From an uncultured Alphaproteobacteria bacterium (lineage in GTDB: Bacteria > Pseudomonadota > Alphaproteobacteria > Rhizobiales > Rhizobiaceae): a stretch of DNA of 64,000 nt. The position numbers were made by a program, and so were the translations under genes. The stretch spans positions 354,927-418,926 of the forward strand of contig CAKMZB010000003.1 in assembly GCA_929200315.1 (NCBI GenBank), read 5' to 3'. A model generated the notes under the pieces. It was not told where the DNA came from, did not search any database, and worked only from the letters and a program-made list of their open reading frames with translations. Numbering within the stretch: position 1 is the stretch's first letter; every line of letters begins with the position of its first letter. Below, piece after piece: positions 55,707-64,000 of this stretch.

Positions 55707-57422
55707 GTGCCGTCGCGCGAAAATCCCGTTGACCTGATACTTGCCAAATGTCGTGCGTCGCTCTGGGCATCTGCATTATTCAGTTGTGTCATCAATGTCC
55801 TGATGCTGACCGGGCCGTTGTTCATGCTCCAGGTCTATGATCGCGTGCTGTCGAGCCGATCCATTCCAACACTGGTCGCTCTCTTCACACTGGTTTGCGG
55901 CTTGTATCTGTCATTGGGTCTGTTTGATTTCATCCGATCTAAGGTTTTGAGCCGTGTCGGCTACAAACTTGATGTCGAACTGGCGGGTGTAACCAAACGC
56001 CATTGGATAATTATGGGGTTGGATCGCGGGCGGCCGGGGTCGCGACCATTGAGCGATTTGACGGCGATCCGCCAATTTCTCGGGAGCAATGGGCTGCCGG
56101 CGCTCTACGACCTGCCGTGGATACCAGTCTACATATCCGTGGTTTTCCTGTTACACTCATCACTTGGCCTGTTTGCGACCGGTGGCGCGATTGTCGTCAT
56201 TCTGGCTACGATGATTGGTGAACTCACTACCAAGAAACCGATCACTGAAGGTGAAGCCTGGAGCTTAAAGGACGTCAATTTCTCGGAAAGCTCCAATCGA
56301 AGTTCCGATGTTATTGTTGCAATGGGTATGGTCGGGCCCATTGTCCGTCATTGGGAAAAAATCCGGCATGCGGGCCTTGCAAATTCACAGCTGGCAGGCG
56401 GGCGCTCAAGCTTCATTGCTTCCTTCGTTAAAGCTGTTCGTATGTTGATACAGTCAGGGATGCTGGCTTTGGGCGCATATCTCGCCATCCGTCAGGAGAT
56501 TTCGCCAGGAACAATGATCGCCGCCTCCATCCTTGCGGGCCGCGCATTATCACCGGTTGATGCTGCCGTTGGAAATTGGAAGAATTTCGTTCGCGCTCGA
56601 CTGGCCTACCGTCGATTGAAAACATCTCTTGAACACGAAGAGCCCGAGTTAGCGCCAACGGAACTGCCAAAACCGAAAGGTCGCGTGGACGTCATCAAGG
56701 TGACCAAGTTGGTTGGTGAGCGGAAATCGGGTGATCTTCGAACAATTTTGAATGGCCTGAACTTCAGCCTGGAACCTGGGGATGGACTTGGTGTAATCGG
56801 CCCAAGTGCATCGGGCAAATCATCGCTTGCCCGTCTACTGGTTGGTCTTTCGATACCTGACAGGGGAGAGGTGCGTTTGGACGGTGCTCGTTTTGATCAG
56901 TGGGATCGAGATAAGTTGGGCGAGTTCATTGGTTTTCTGCCTCAAACTGTCGAGCTGCTAGTGGGAACGGTCGCGCAAAACATCGCTCGTTTCGGCGAGG
57001 ATGCAGACGATCAAGACATTGTGGCGGCTGCCAAACTTGCTGGCGTTCACACGATGATCCTGAAACTACCGAATGGTTACGAAACGGATTTCGGAAAATC
57101 TGGGGCGATCCTTTCAGGTGGTCAAGCTCAGCGAATTGCTCTGGCAAGAGCAGTTTATCGGAAACCATCCCTTATCGTTCTCGACGAACCCAACGCGCAT
57201 ATGGATATGGAGGGTGATGCCGCACTCACCAGGGCGATCTTGGAACTGAGAGACGCTGGGTCTTGCGTCGTTGTCATGGCACATCGGCCGAGTGCAATTT
57301 CCGCTGTCGATAAGCTGCTGATGCTAAGAGATGGAAAGCAGCAAGAATTCGGTGCTAAGAACGATGTATTGGCGAGAGCTACACAGCAAGCACCACAGTC
57401 ACAGATCCGAATAGTCGAGTAG
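55707..57422 (+). CDS. Type I secretion ABC transporter (PrtD-like permease/ATPase)
   Basis: A 571-residue fused permease and ATPase. The transmembrane domain (about 1-320) opens with FINVLMLTGPLFMLQVYDRVL-like sequence (CVINVLMLTGPLFMLQVYDR), typical of PrtD/HasD, and no C39 peptidase domain precedes it. The ATPase has Walker A GPSASGKSS, signature LSGGQAQRIALARA and Walker B LIVLDEPNAHMD. It should energise export of the RTX protein. The GTG at 55707 follows a GGGAAG site. Confidence 0.92.
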   Translation: MPSRENPVDLILAKCRASLWASALFSCVINVLMLTGPLFMLQVYDRVLSSRSIPTLVALFTLVCGLYLSLGLFDFIRSKVLSRVGYKLDVELAGVTKRHWIIMGLDRGRPGSRPLSDLTAIRQFLGSNGLPALYDLPWIPVYISVVFLLHSSLGLFATGGAIVVILATMIGELTTKKPITEGEAWSLKDVNFSESSNRSSDVIVAMGMVGPIVRHWEKIRHAGLANSQLAGGRSSFIASFVKAVRMLIQSGMLALGAYLAIRQEISPGTMIAASILAGRALSPVDAAVGNWKNFVRARLAYRRLKTSLEHEEPELAPTELPKPKGRVDVIKVTKLVGERKSGDLRTILNGLNFSLEPGDGLGVIGPSASGKSSLARLLVGLSIPDRGEVRLDGARFDQWDRDKLGEFIGFLPQTVELLVGTVAQNIARFGEDADDQDIVAAAKLAGVHTMILKLPNGYETDFGKSGAILSGGQAQRIALARAVYRKPSLIVLDEPNAHMDMEGDAALTRAILELRDAGSCVVVMAHRPSAISAVDKLLMLRDGKQQEFGAKNDVLARATQQAPQSQIRIVE

Positions 57423-57437
57423 AAATTGGTGTTGACG

Positions 57438-58751
57438 ATGCGACGTACGGACCAAAATCCACCGGTTAAAACAGATAACCGAGTGGTGGTGTTATCTGGA
57501 ATACTCCTATTTAGTTTCATTTTCATTTTTGGCGGATTTTGGTTTTATACAGCAAGTATCGCGGGTTCAATTATCGCTCAGGGGTCGGTCGCCGTCCTTG
57601 GTAAACCTAAGACAATACAACATCTTGACGGTGGAATCGTCGCGAGCATTGAGGTTGACGATGGCGATCTCGTCGAAAAAAACGAACTCCTAGTTCGTCT
57701 CGATGACACGCTGCTGAACGCCAATCTCAACATTCATCAGAATCGCCTTCTCGAAAATGTCGCCCTGCGTTCTAGACTGGCCGCAGAGCGCGACGGACTG
57801 AACGAGATCATCTGGGATTTCGAGATCCTCGGCCCCTTCGATATGAGCCTGTCACCAAAAGCAAAACAGGCGCAGGAGCGCCTATTTCAAGCGAGGTTAT
57901 CGACCAGGAAGGGGCAAATTTCTCAACTGCGCGAGCAGATCAAGCAATATCGCAATCAGCAAACTGGTATTCAGGCCTTGAAAAGATCACGTCAGACCCA
58001 GATCGATTTTCTGGATGATGAGTTAGAAGGTATCCGATCTTTAAACGAGCGAGGCTTGTCACCGAAGTCACAACTCATGGCGTTGGAACGTCAGCGTGAG
58101 GAAATCATCGGGCAGATAGCAGAGCAAGATGCTGAAAGTGCTCGTATCCAGAATGCCATTGGCGGCTCGGAGATCCAGATTTTGCAGGTCGACCGCGAAT
58201 TTCGGCAGGAGGTGCTCATCGAACTCAGACTGGTCGAGCAGGAAATTAATGATCTAGTTCAGCAGCTTCATACGACGGTGGAGCAACTGAAGCGCGTGAA
58301 GATCAAAGCGCCAGTTAAGGGCATTGTTCACGAACTCAGCGTCTTTACAATCGGCGGGGTTATCAGCGCCAGCAGCCCTGTACTCCAAATCATTCCTTCC
58401 GAAGAAGGCTTTGAGATTGAGGCGAACGTAGAGCCACAATTTATTGATGAACTATATCTAGGCCAGCCAGCGATTTTGCGCTTTTCTGCATTCAATCAAC
58501 GGACCACGCCCGAACTTAATGCCAACGTTGAAGGAATTTCGGCAAATGTTGTTGTCGATGACCGGACCGGATTTCCATTCTACAAAGTCAGGCTTTCAGT
58601 AGAAGATTCTGAAGTTGAGCGTCTGAACGACCAGCCTCTTATTCCGGGAATGCCTGTTGAAACCTACATTAAAACTGATGACCGGACCGCATTAAACTAC
58701 CTCATAAAGCCCCTCCTAGACCAAATCAGCCGTGCTTTTCGGGAAGAATAG
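57438..58751 (+). CDS. HlyD-family periplasmic adaptor of the type I secretion system
   Basis: A 437-residue membrane fusion protein. A short cytoplasmic tail and one transmembrane helix (about 20-42) lead into a lipoyl-like half-motif (IQHLDGGIVASIEVDDGDLVEK), a long coiled coil (about 95-275) and the second half-motif IKAPVKGIVHELSVFTIGGV. The C-terminal beta-barrel contains IPGMPVETYIKT, the HlyD signature. It bridges the ABC protein to an outer-membrane TolC, which is not encoded in this window. ATG 57438 is preferred over a nearby TTG. Confidence 0.92.
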   Translation: MRRTDQNPPVKTDNRVVVLSGILLFSFIFIFGGFWFYTASIAGSIIAQGSVAVLGKPKTIQHLDGGIVASIEVDDGDLVEKNELLVRLDDTLLNANLNIHQNRLLENVALRSRLAAERDGLNEIIWDFEILGPFDMSLSPKAKQAQERLFQARLSTRKGQISQLREQIKQYRNQQTGIQALKRSRQTQIDFLDDELEGIRSLNERGLSPKSQLMALERQREEIIGQIAEQDAESARIQNAIGGSEIQILQVDREFRQEVLIELRLVEQEINDLVQQLHTTVEQLKRVKIKAPVKGIVHELSVFTIGGVISASSPVLQIIPSEEGFEIEANVEPQFIDELYLGQPAILRFSAFNQRTTPELNANVEGISANVVVDDRTGFPFYKVRLSVEDSEVERLNDQPLIPGMPVETYIKTDDRTALNYLIKPLLDQISRAFREE

Positions 58752-59030
58752 CATGCGAGGCGAATTCGTCAGATTGTTCCCCCTGTCAGCACCAACGGGA
58801 TCAATTGAGCTGATTGTTTAAGGGAGTGTTCTGGGCTCATCTTCACCACCTAGGAGTGAAGAATGAGACATACAGGCTTTGTCACCGTTAAGCGAACTTG
58901 GGGTCGTTCGAACGTAGCGCTCGCTTGTTAAGTGGCTGTAATTACGACATCCGCTTTTCACCAGAAGCTGAGCTACTCCTCAATCGTTGAGCAGGATCCG
59001 GCGTTTTTCAAGCTACTCTTTGCTCCTACT
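58752..59030. other. Region between hlyD and the IS3 relic, no gene seen
   Basis: About 280 bases with no supported gene. The 3' tail of the IS3-type relic may extend to about 58985. No convincing intrinsic terminator for the type I secretion operon was found. Confidence 0.35.
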
Positions 59031-59847
59031 GATCGGGTTGCGTGATCGTGTTTCGCTGCCAATAGAACACCGCTGGTGGCTTTCCTCCAAGCGCTGAATG
59101 CGGTCGCTGGTTGTTGTGGAACGTCATCCAATTTGCGGATACCGTCTCGGGCCTGTGAACCGGTATCCCATGCGTGCAGGTAGACGCACTCATACCTCAT
59201 GCTGCGCCATAGAGGCGTTCGATGAAGATGTTGTCGAGGAAGCGGCCCTTGCCGTCCATCGAGATGCGGATGCCCGTTCGCCGGAGCCTGTCTGTCCATG
59301 CAAACGATGTGAGCTGCGATCCTTGATCGGTGTTCATGATCTCAGGCGGGCCGAAACGCATGATGGCCTCGTTCAGCGCCTCGACGCAGAAGTCTGGCTC
59401 CAGGGTGTTGGATATCCGCTAACTCAGAACCTTGCGTGTGCACCAGTCCATGATCGCAACCAGATAGAGAAAGCTCCACCGCATTGGCAGGTAGGTGATA
59501 TCCGAGCACCAAACTTGGTTTGGTCGATCGACCCGCAAGCCGCGCAGGAGATACGGGCAGATCCGATGTCTCTTCGCCGGTCTACTGGTGTTCGGCGTTT
59601 GGTAGATCGGCATGGGACTTATCAGCCGCATGAGTCGCCGGACTCGCCTCTCGTTCACAACGCGCCCTTCGTTGCGCAAACGCAAGGTCATCTGACGCAC
59701 ACCGTAAAACGGCGTCTCCAGGAACTGTTTGTCAATCTGGAACATGAGAGCGAGGTTTAGGTCGCTCTCCCCGACAGGCTGGTGGTAAAACGACGACCGC
59801 GAGATCGACAGGTCGGCGTGTGCGGGTTCGATCACTGAGCGCCTCAC
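59031..59847 (-). pseudogene. IS3-family transposase OrfB relic
   Basis: Reading from 59847 leftwards, FYGVRQMTLRLRNEGRVVNERRVRRLMRL, RVDRPNQVWCSDITYLPM and YLVAIMDWCTRKVLS are clear IS3-family integrase sequence. A stop codon follows at about 59419, after which the frame continues with EALNEAIMRFGPPEIMNTDQGSQ and GKGRFLDNIFIERL, then a frame change yields YECVYLHAWDTGSQA and, in another frame, NNQRPHSALGGKPPAV. The N-terminus is also shortened. The element is inactive. Confidence 0.85.
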
Positions 59848-60035
59848 TTCCCGGTCCAGGGTTTGAGCTTTCTTTCCAGAAAAGAGTTGGCTACCGCCAG
59901 CTCTCCGATCTTTGCGTGCAGATCGCAGACCTGTTCCTCGTCGATCTCTGGCCGCTTACGGCTTCCACGCTCGAAGACGCCAGACGCGCCGTCCAGCAGA
60001 GCGCGCTTCATATATGACCGTAACTGAAACACCGG
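59844..60035 (-). pseudogene. IS3-family OrfA relic (truncated)
   Basis: The fragment KRALLDGASGVFERG...IGELAVANSFLERKLKPWTGK corresponds to the C-terminal half of an IS3-type OrfA; the N-terminal helix-turn-helix is missing beyond about 60035. It overlaps the OrfB relic by a few bases, as in intact elements of this family. Confidence 0.75.
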
Positions 60036-60187
60036 CTGATACAATTTACTCGACTTTGGCCAAGGATTATGAGGTTGAGAGCCTTAATGCTGAGAGCGCC
60101 GCTCGTTCTCGGCGCTGGATCGTAGGTAATCAAGAAGCGTTGGGAAGACTGCAATCGCAGATCGGAACCAACCAATTACCGCTTTAG
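60014..60187 (+). CDS. Possible small protein convergent with gajB
   Basis: A 57-residue frame starting MTVTETPADTIYSTLA. It has no recognised family. Its stop overlaps the gajB stop by four bases (60184-60187), the same arrangement seen at other convergent pairs in this window. Its start lies in the OrfA relic and no strong ribosome-binding site is visible. It could be a small gene or the tail of a lost one. Confidence 0.25.
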   Translation: MTVTETPADTIYSTLAKDYEVESLNAESAARSRRWIVGNQEALGRLQSQIGTNQLPL

Positions 60188-61605
60188 GTCTGCATCTGAC
60201 TGGACGTAGAACATAACACCAGCCTCGCTGATCCCCGAGTCATGGCTACATAGAGGTTCTTGGCATCCAAGTCGTGAGCCTCGAGGATGACACAGACATC
60301 GGCTTCAAGGCCTTTGAGCAGGAGTGTGCTGCCGACGGAACGTTTGGCGAGGGGGCGTCCGATGAGGCGGTTCTGTTCGCGGATGCGAACGGAGGCGTCA
60401 TAAAAGGTATTGCCTTCGGTGCCATCGCACTGCTCAAGTGCTTTCATGCAGGCACGAAGAACGGCAGGGCGATGTTGTCTGACGCCCCCTTCCTTGTTGA
60501 TTTCAACCAGCAGGTTTGCCGCTGATTCTGGGGAGAGGGTGGCGCAGAACGCGAGAGCGGCCTGTTCAGTCTCCGATGGTGCCTTACGGGCTGTACCCCG
60601 TTGCAGCGAGCATACACGGGTTATGAGGTCGGGTACGCCGACATTGGTCATGACATCGCTCGCGAATTTGGCAAGCTTTGAAAATGCATCGGCTGCGTTG
60701 AAGTCGAAGCACCGTGCGAAATCGACAAAGTCACGTAAATCGACATTTTCAACGGTCACAGCGCCAGGTGTCCGGCTTGCCATATCCCGTTGGCTTTGCG
60801 GGCTCGTACTGCGTCCGATAATCAGGACGCGACCATCAGCTGTTGGGGGCGCAGTGAGCGCCGCCCTCATTTGCCTCGCCATGTCCTCAGTCCCGTCCAG
60901 ATGGACCCAGCTCACTTCCTCGGGGGCGGTTGTCAGGTCGATGGCTTCGCCATTCAGGAGCTTTCTGCGGACGTCCAGAAGCCAGCAACCAAAGCCTTCT
61001 TTGCCTGCGTTGATCCAACGCCATGGTGTTTCAAGTTCTCCGATAACGGGGAAGTCTGCACAGACGTCTTCATTCCATTTTGCCAACTGGTCCCTACCAA
61101 AGCCGAAGATTGCCTGTGTCGGGTCGCCGAGAACGCAGGTCGGGAGAGTTTGCGCTACATAGGCAACGACCGCATGCTGCCGGATTGAGCAGTCCTGATA
61201 TTCATCCACAATCAGACGCGCGTAGCTGGCTGCGACCACGTCATTGATGTGCTCTGCTTTCAACAGTTTGAAGGCGGCGACACGGATGTTGGGGTAGTCG
61301 GTTCCGGTGTTCGCCAATTTCAGAATGTTCGGGTCGTAAGCGCCTCGCTGCGGGAACATGGAAATTAGCCGCATCGCCCAACCGTCTATGGTTGAAAGCC
61401 GATAGGCCTTGGATGGAACGCCCGCCCTGTCCAAACGTCCGCGAAGAGCCACAACCCCTGCGTTCGTGTGGGTCAGCACCAGGATCGGCTTCGGGCCAGT
61501 ATGACGGGTCAGAGCTTCGGCAATCAGATGGGTTTTCCCGCAGCCTGCCGGTGCGGTAACGGTGCCCCTGTCTATCGCCAGTAGATCAATTTCAGGCTCC
61601 GGCAT
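60184..61605 (-). CDS. gajB: GajB-like UvrD-family helicase (Gabija defence)
   Basis: A 473-residue superfamily 1 helicase. Walker A is APAGCGKTHLIAEAL (about residues 18-32), motif II is LIVDEYQDC, motif III LGDPTQAIFGF, and motif VI VAMTRGSARL near the C-terminus. The length matches GajB. It overlaps the end of the gajA-like gene by 14 bases, which is the classical gajA-gajB order. In Gabija, GajB is thought to sense DNA ends or nucleotides and activate the GajA nuclease against phage. Confidence 0.82.
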   Translation of the reverse strand: MPEPEIDLLAIDRGTVTAPAGCGKTHLIAEALTRHTGPKPILVLTHTNAGVVALRGRLDRAGVPSKAYRLSTIDGWAMRLISMFPQRGAYDPNILKLANTGTDYPNIRVAAFKLLKAEHINDVVAASYARLIVDEYQDCSIRQHAVVAYVAQTLPTCVLGDPTQAIFGFGRDQLAKWNEDVCADFPVIGELETPWRWINAGKEGFGCWLLDVRRKLLNGEAIDLTTAPEEVSWVHLDGTEDMARQMRAALTAPPTADGRVLIIGRSTSPQSQRDMASRTPGAVTVENVDLRDFVDFARCFDFNAADAFSKLAKFASDVMTNVGVPDLITRVCSLQRGTARKAPSETEQAALAFCATLSPESAANLLVEINKEGGVRQHRPAVLRACMKALEQCDGTEGNTFYDASVRIREQNRLIGRPLAKRSVGSTLLLKGLEADVCVILEAHDLDAKNLYVAMTRGSARLVLCSTSSQMQT

Positions 61606-63328
61606 TGCCAGCCCACCCGAACACAGCCTCTACAGCACTTCTGAATCCAGCATCCGCATTCTGGAGGTCAGGGACAACAATCTCCCGCGCCGCCTGTTCC
61701 ATCCACATCAACTGTTTGAACCAGCCCTTTTTACGGATGCTGGAGGCGTTCGCTAAAACAGTTCGTGTTTGTGGGCTGTAGCCGTCAACCAGGGCATCGG
61801 TCTTGATGCCGGTCAACGTTTCGCCGTTTATCGCCTGTGACTGAATGTGCCCGCAAATCACGTTCTTGCCATGAAGCTCAACGGCAAAATCAATCAGCTT
61901 GCCAACCGCGTTGTCAGAAAGGCTCATGAACAGTTCCGTCTCCAGGCAGCGATCATCCCGCCAAGTGAAGACGGCCCCGCCGCCGTCAATGAATGCCTGA
62001 TGTGTCTCGGCTGCCGGTTTCTGATCGTCGTCTCTCAGAACGGCAGTGCGATAACCCAGGGACCGCATTGGTGTCGCACGACAACAATAGGCGTCGTTTG
62101 GTCCACCGCCCCCAGCATCGACCAGGGCAACACCGTGTGCCGCGATGGAAACCTGTCCCTGACTTTCAAAATACTGATCGAATCCGCGCAGGAAGCCAAC
62201 TTCGGTTGCCCCCTCGCAGACAATGACAGACGTTGCCAAAAACGCCTCGGGGAAAAGGCGAATTGTCCCTTGAACGGTATTATCATTGCCGACGCTCAGG
62301 ACATCATGGTGATCGTCATGGCCGCGCACCACATAGAGCTGATGCCCGCCTAATTCCCGCAGTGCAACAGGGGAGTGGGTTGTCAGAAAGGCTTGCAGCG
62401 GCTCACCAGTTTCCTTTGCCCCAAGTGAACCGAGCAGCCGCATAATGCGGTGCGGTTCGAGGCCATGCTCCAATTCGTCTATCAGGATGATCGACGATGT
62501 TTGCGCCGCCATTCTCTGCAAACCCGCAATAAGCAGGCGTGTTGACCCAATCCCAAGCCCTTTAAGCGGAATACTCGCTTCATCGTGCAGCGATATCGTG
62601 CCGCCGCTGACGGATACGGAATGAGCATCCAGCATGGCTTTGACTTCATCGCCAACGGGAATGCCCAGATACTTCGCCGTATCCGCGACAATGTTGAGTG
62701 TAGCGCCAAGCTGTTCCTTGGCGTCGTCGCCAAAAGTCGCTCTTGCTTCGCGCGCGGCTTTGACGATTGCAGCCGAGGCGTCTGCACGCTCTTCGGTCAG
62801 ACGATTAAGGACAGATCCCCGCCGCCAACCAAGGTTGAGATCGGCAAAGGCACCGATACGGGTCGGTGCAAGGCGTGCCCGATCCGCCCAGGACAGGTTA
62901 CGGCTTTGGTCTTGAGCTTCAGCCCGATCAGAAACCAGCGACCAGGACGGCTCCAAATCACCTTCCACCTTCAGGCGTAGCGTCAAGACTGTCTCAGCAT
63001 CCTTCTCAGGCTCATCTTCCACAACACCGATCTCAGCGATAAAGCCCCGCAGGAACATGCCGTAGCTGTCCATACTCTTCAGCGTGTCATCCAACGCACC
63101 GATGGTCAGAGTGATTTGGATAGGCTTATCGACATCAAGATTATGGAAATCAGCATCGGTCATCTGAAGGTTTCGGCGAGCACCCAGACAGAAATCTATC
63201 GCATCAAGGATTGTTGATTTGCCGCTGTCGCCGGGTCCGATGAGACAATTGATTCCGTTTGACGGCAGCCAAGACAGGTTTTGGATGCCTCGGAAATTTT
63301 CAATTTCTAGTTTTCTGATCCGAGACAT
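61592..63328 (-). CDS. gajA: GajA-like OLD-family ATPase/TOPRIM nuclease (Gabija defence)
   Basis: A 578-residue protein. The N-terminal ABC-type ATPase has Walker A IGPGDSGKSTILDAID and Walker B IILIDELEHGLEP. The TOPRIM domain follows with VIVCEGATEVGFLRGF (catalytic Glu) and the acidic LRDDDQKP stretch. This ATPase-TOPRIM architecture with an adjacent UvrD-like gene is that of class 2 OLD/Gabija systems. The ATG at 63328 follows an AGGAAGGGAG purine stretch at about 12 bases. Confidence in Gabija rather than another OLD-helicase pair is moderate to high. Confidence 0.85.
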   Translation of the reverse strand: MSRIRKLEIENFRGIQNLSWLPSNGINCLIGPGDSGKSTILDAIDFCLGARRNLQMTDADFHNLDVDKPIQITLTIGALDDTLKSMDSYGMFLRGFIAEIGVVEDEPEKDAETVLTLRLKVEGDLEPSWSLVSDRAEAQDQSRNLSWADRARLAPTRIGAFADLNLGWRRGSVLNRLTEERADASAAIVKAAREARATFGDDAKEQLGATLNIVADTAKYLGIPVGDEVKAMLDAHSVSVSGGTISLHDEASIPLKGLGIGSTRLLIAGLQRMAAQTSSIILIDELEHGLEPHRIMRLLGSLGAKETGEPLQAFLTTHSPVALRELGGHQLYVVRGHDDHHDVLSVGNDNTVQGTIRLFPEAFLATSVIVCEGATEVGFLRGFDQYFESQGQVSIAAHGVALVDAGGGGPNDAYCCRATPMRSLGYRTAVLRDDDQKPAAETHQAFIDGGGAVFTWRDDRCLETELFMSLSDNAVGKLIDFAVELHGKNVICGHIQSQAINGETLTGIKTDALVDGYSPQTRTVLANASSIRKKGWFKQLMWMEQAAREIVVPDLQNADAGFRSAVEAVFGWAGNAGA

Positions 63329-63739
63329 TTATAAATAATACTCCCTTCCTCTATTTGTCTTATTGTAAAAAATTCTAGCAACATACAGAACGAGTATGAT
63401 CTCAAAATGGGTCATTGTCGGATAAAAATTTCGCGGGGCATTTTTATACTCTGTTCGGCCCACGCCAGGACCGCAAGTCGTCGAATCTTGGTCGCCCAGA
63501 TTCGCGGCAGCTGCGGTCGATTGCAGTTTTTCTCTGATGATACCGCGTTTATCAACACTATCGGCGCGTAGTCGCCGTTGGCCCTTCACACAGTTTGCGA
63601 CTGAACTTACCAAGCGCTGCAAGCATTGGTGCGACCACCGGCTAATCTGATGTTACCGGTCTCCTCGCCCGATGATCGGGCTTTGCTGGGTACGGAGGCG
63701 GAATTGTCCGCCCTCCGGAATCGAGATGAGGAGACGAGC
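63329..63739. other. Intergenic region with two hairpins before the DUF3489 gene
   Basis: No gene is supported here. The first bases are the promoter of the gajAB pair and are AT-rich. Two stems lie near the right end: GCCCGA-TGA-TCGGGC (63667-63681) and CGGAGGCGGA-ATTG-TCCG-CCCTCCG (63693-63717, one unpaired base). They may form part of the leader of the DUF3489 gene. The spanning frames on both strands look noncoding. Confidence 0.4.
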
Positions 63740-64000
63740 ATGTCGACCACCACCACGACGAAACCTGTTGGCAAAAAAGCCTGCACCTTCGAAGAAGACA
63801 ACATCGGCGGAAGCCGCCAAGGCCGCGCTTGCCAAGAGGGTTCAGTTGATTGCAATGCTGGAGCGCAAGAGCGGGGCCACGATTGCGGTGGCCAGCGAGA
63901 AATTTGGCTGGCAGCAGCACACCACACGAGCCGCAGACTTGCTTTCTGATCGCCTTTCGGAGCTTGAAGGTTCGGACAGGCAGGGATTTGTCGCGCGGTG
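63740..64000 (+). pseudogene. DUF3489 domain protein, frameshifted at an A6 tract (3' end outside window)
   Basis: The ATG at 63740 has a good GAGGAG site and reads MSTTTTTKPVGKK. At six A's (63773-63778) the frame is lost; skipping one base gives PAPSKKTTSAEAAKAALAK followed by QLIAMLERKSGATIAVASEKFGW, a standard DUF3489 helix-turn-helix-like sequence that continues to the window edge. DUF3489 genes are small DNA-binding-like proteins often found in rhizobial mobile DNA. Either the gene is broken or the sequence has one extra A. Confidence 0.65.

Noticed and set aside
59912..60013. Plus-strand frame upstream of the small protein at 60014
   Set aside because: It lies entirely in the IS3 OrfA relic on the opposite strand.
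63607..63949. Open frames on both strands spanning the DUF3489 5' region
   Set aside because: The DUF3489 reading in two frames explains the coding signal; the spanning frames include the hairpins and lack conserved sequence.

Overview
The window looks like a chromosomal segment of an alphaproteobacterium, probably Hyphomicrobiales (Rhizobiales). Supporting features are the ccmABCDG block beside purH, a sitABCD-type manganese transporter with a Mur/Fur-like dyad, a ParB-domain DNA methylase next to a DUF5681 gene, a DUF3489 gene, and by eye a GC-rich (about 60%) backbone. No tRNA, rRNA or CRISPR array was recognised.

1-12.2 kb: the 3' part of purH converges on a UMF1-type MFS transporter. 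A cytochrome-maturation and copper block follows (ccmA-ccmB-ccmC-ccmD-ccmG, a small Cys-containing secreted protein, a His-tailed PCuAC copper chaperone, SCO1), which should supply haem and copper to respiratory enzymes. Then come a GST, a DUF2855 protein and a leftward Mn/Zn/Fe ABC importer.

12.3-24.5 kb: a TetR gene with a perfect operator-like palindrome leads an operon with a TRAP transporter (dctPQM), a cyclase-family hydrolase, a beta-keto acid cleavage enzyme (BKACE/DUF849), an SMP-30-like lactonase and an OsmC protein. This looks like uptake and breakdown of an unidentified organic acid. katG and a leftward OYE-nitroreductase-fructokinase set follow.

24.6-37 kb: a MerR regulator divides from an acyl-CoA operon (SDR, biotin-dependent carboxylase beta, acyl-CoA dehydrogenase, crotonase, carboxylase alpha, BKACE). 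A leftward crotonase and acyl-CoA ligase probably belong with it. The order resembles atuBCDEF (acyclic terpenoid/leucine-type catabolism), but no HMG-CoA-type lyase is present and a BKACE sits in its place. A secreted protein with a poly-Asp/Trp tail and a hemerythrin protein complete the region.

37-43.5 kb: a NarL-type response regulator converges on a hybrid histidine kinase; then a glutathionyl-hydroquinone reductase, a small unknown gene, and a LysR-HTH protein paired with a GNAT-like protein. Two strong palindromes lie in the divergent promoter region.

43.5-64 kb is a mosaic island: a frameshifted ParB-methylase, DUF5681, an IS6 relic, a type I secretion/RTX locus, an IS3 relic, a Gabija-like defence pair (gajA, gajB) and a frameshifted DUF3489 gene. 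The RTX locus (46.9-58.8 kb) is the most unusual part. It encodes an HlyC-type acyltransferase fused to a phage-type GNAT (catalytic His replaced by Tyr), a small AT-rich membrane protein, a 2189-residue RTX protein with a predicted permuted-papain His/Cys domain and four aromatic beta-hairpin inserts, a QueC-like PP-loop ATPase, and the inner-membrane ABC and HlyD components of the exporter. I read it as a candidate modified, secreted RTX effector system; its function is inferred, not shown.
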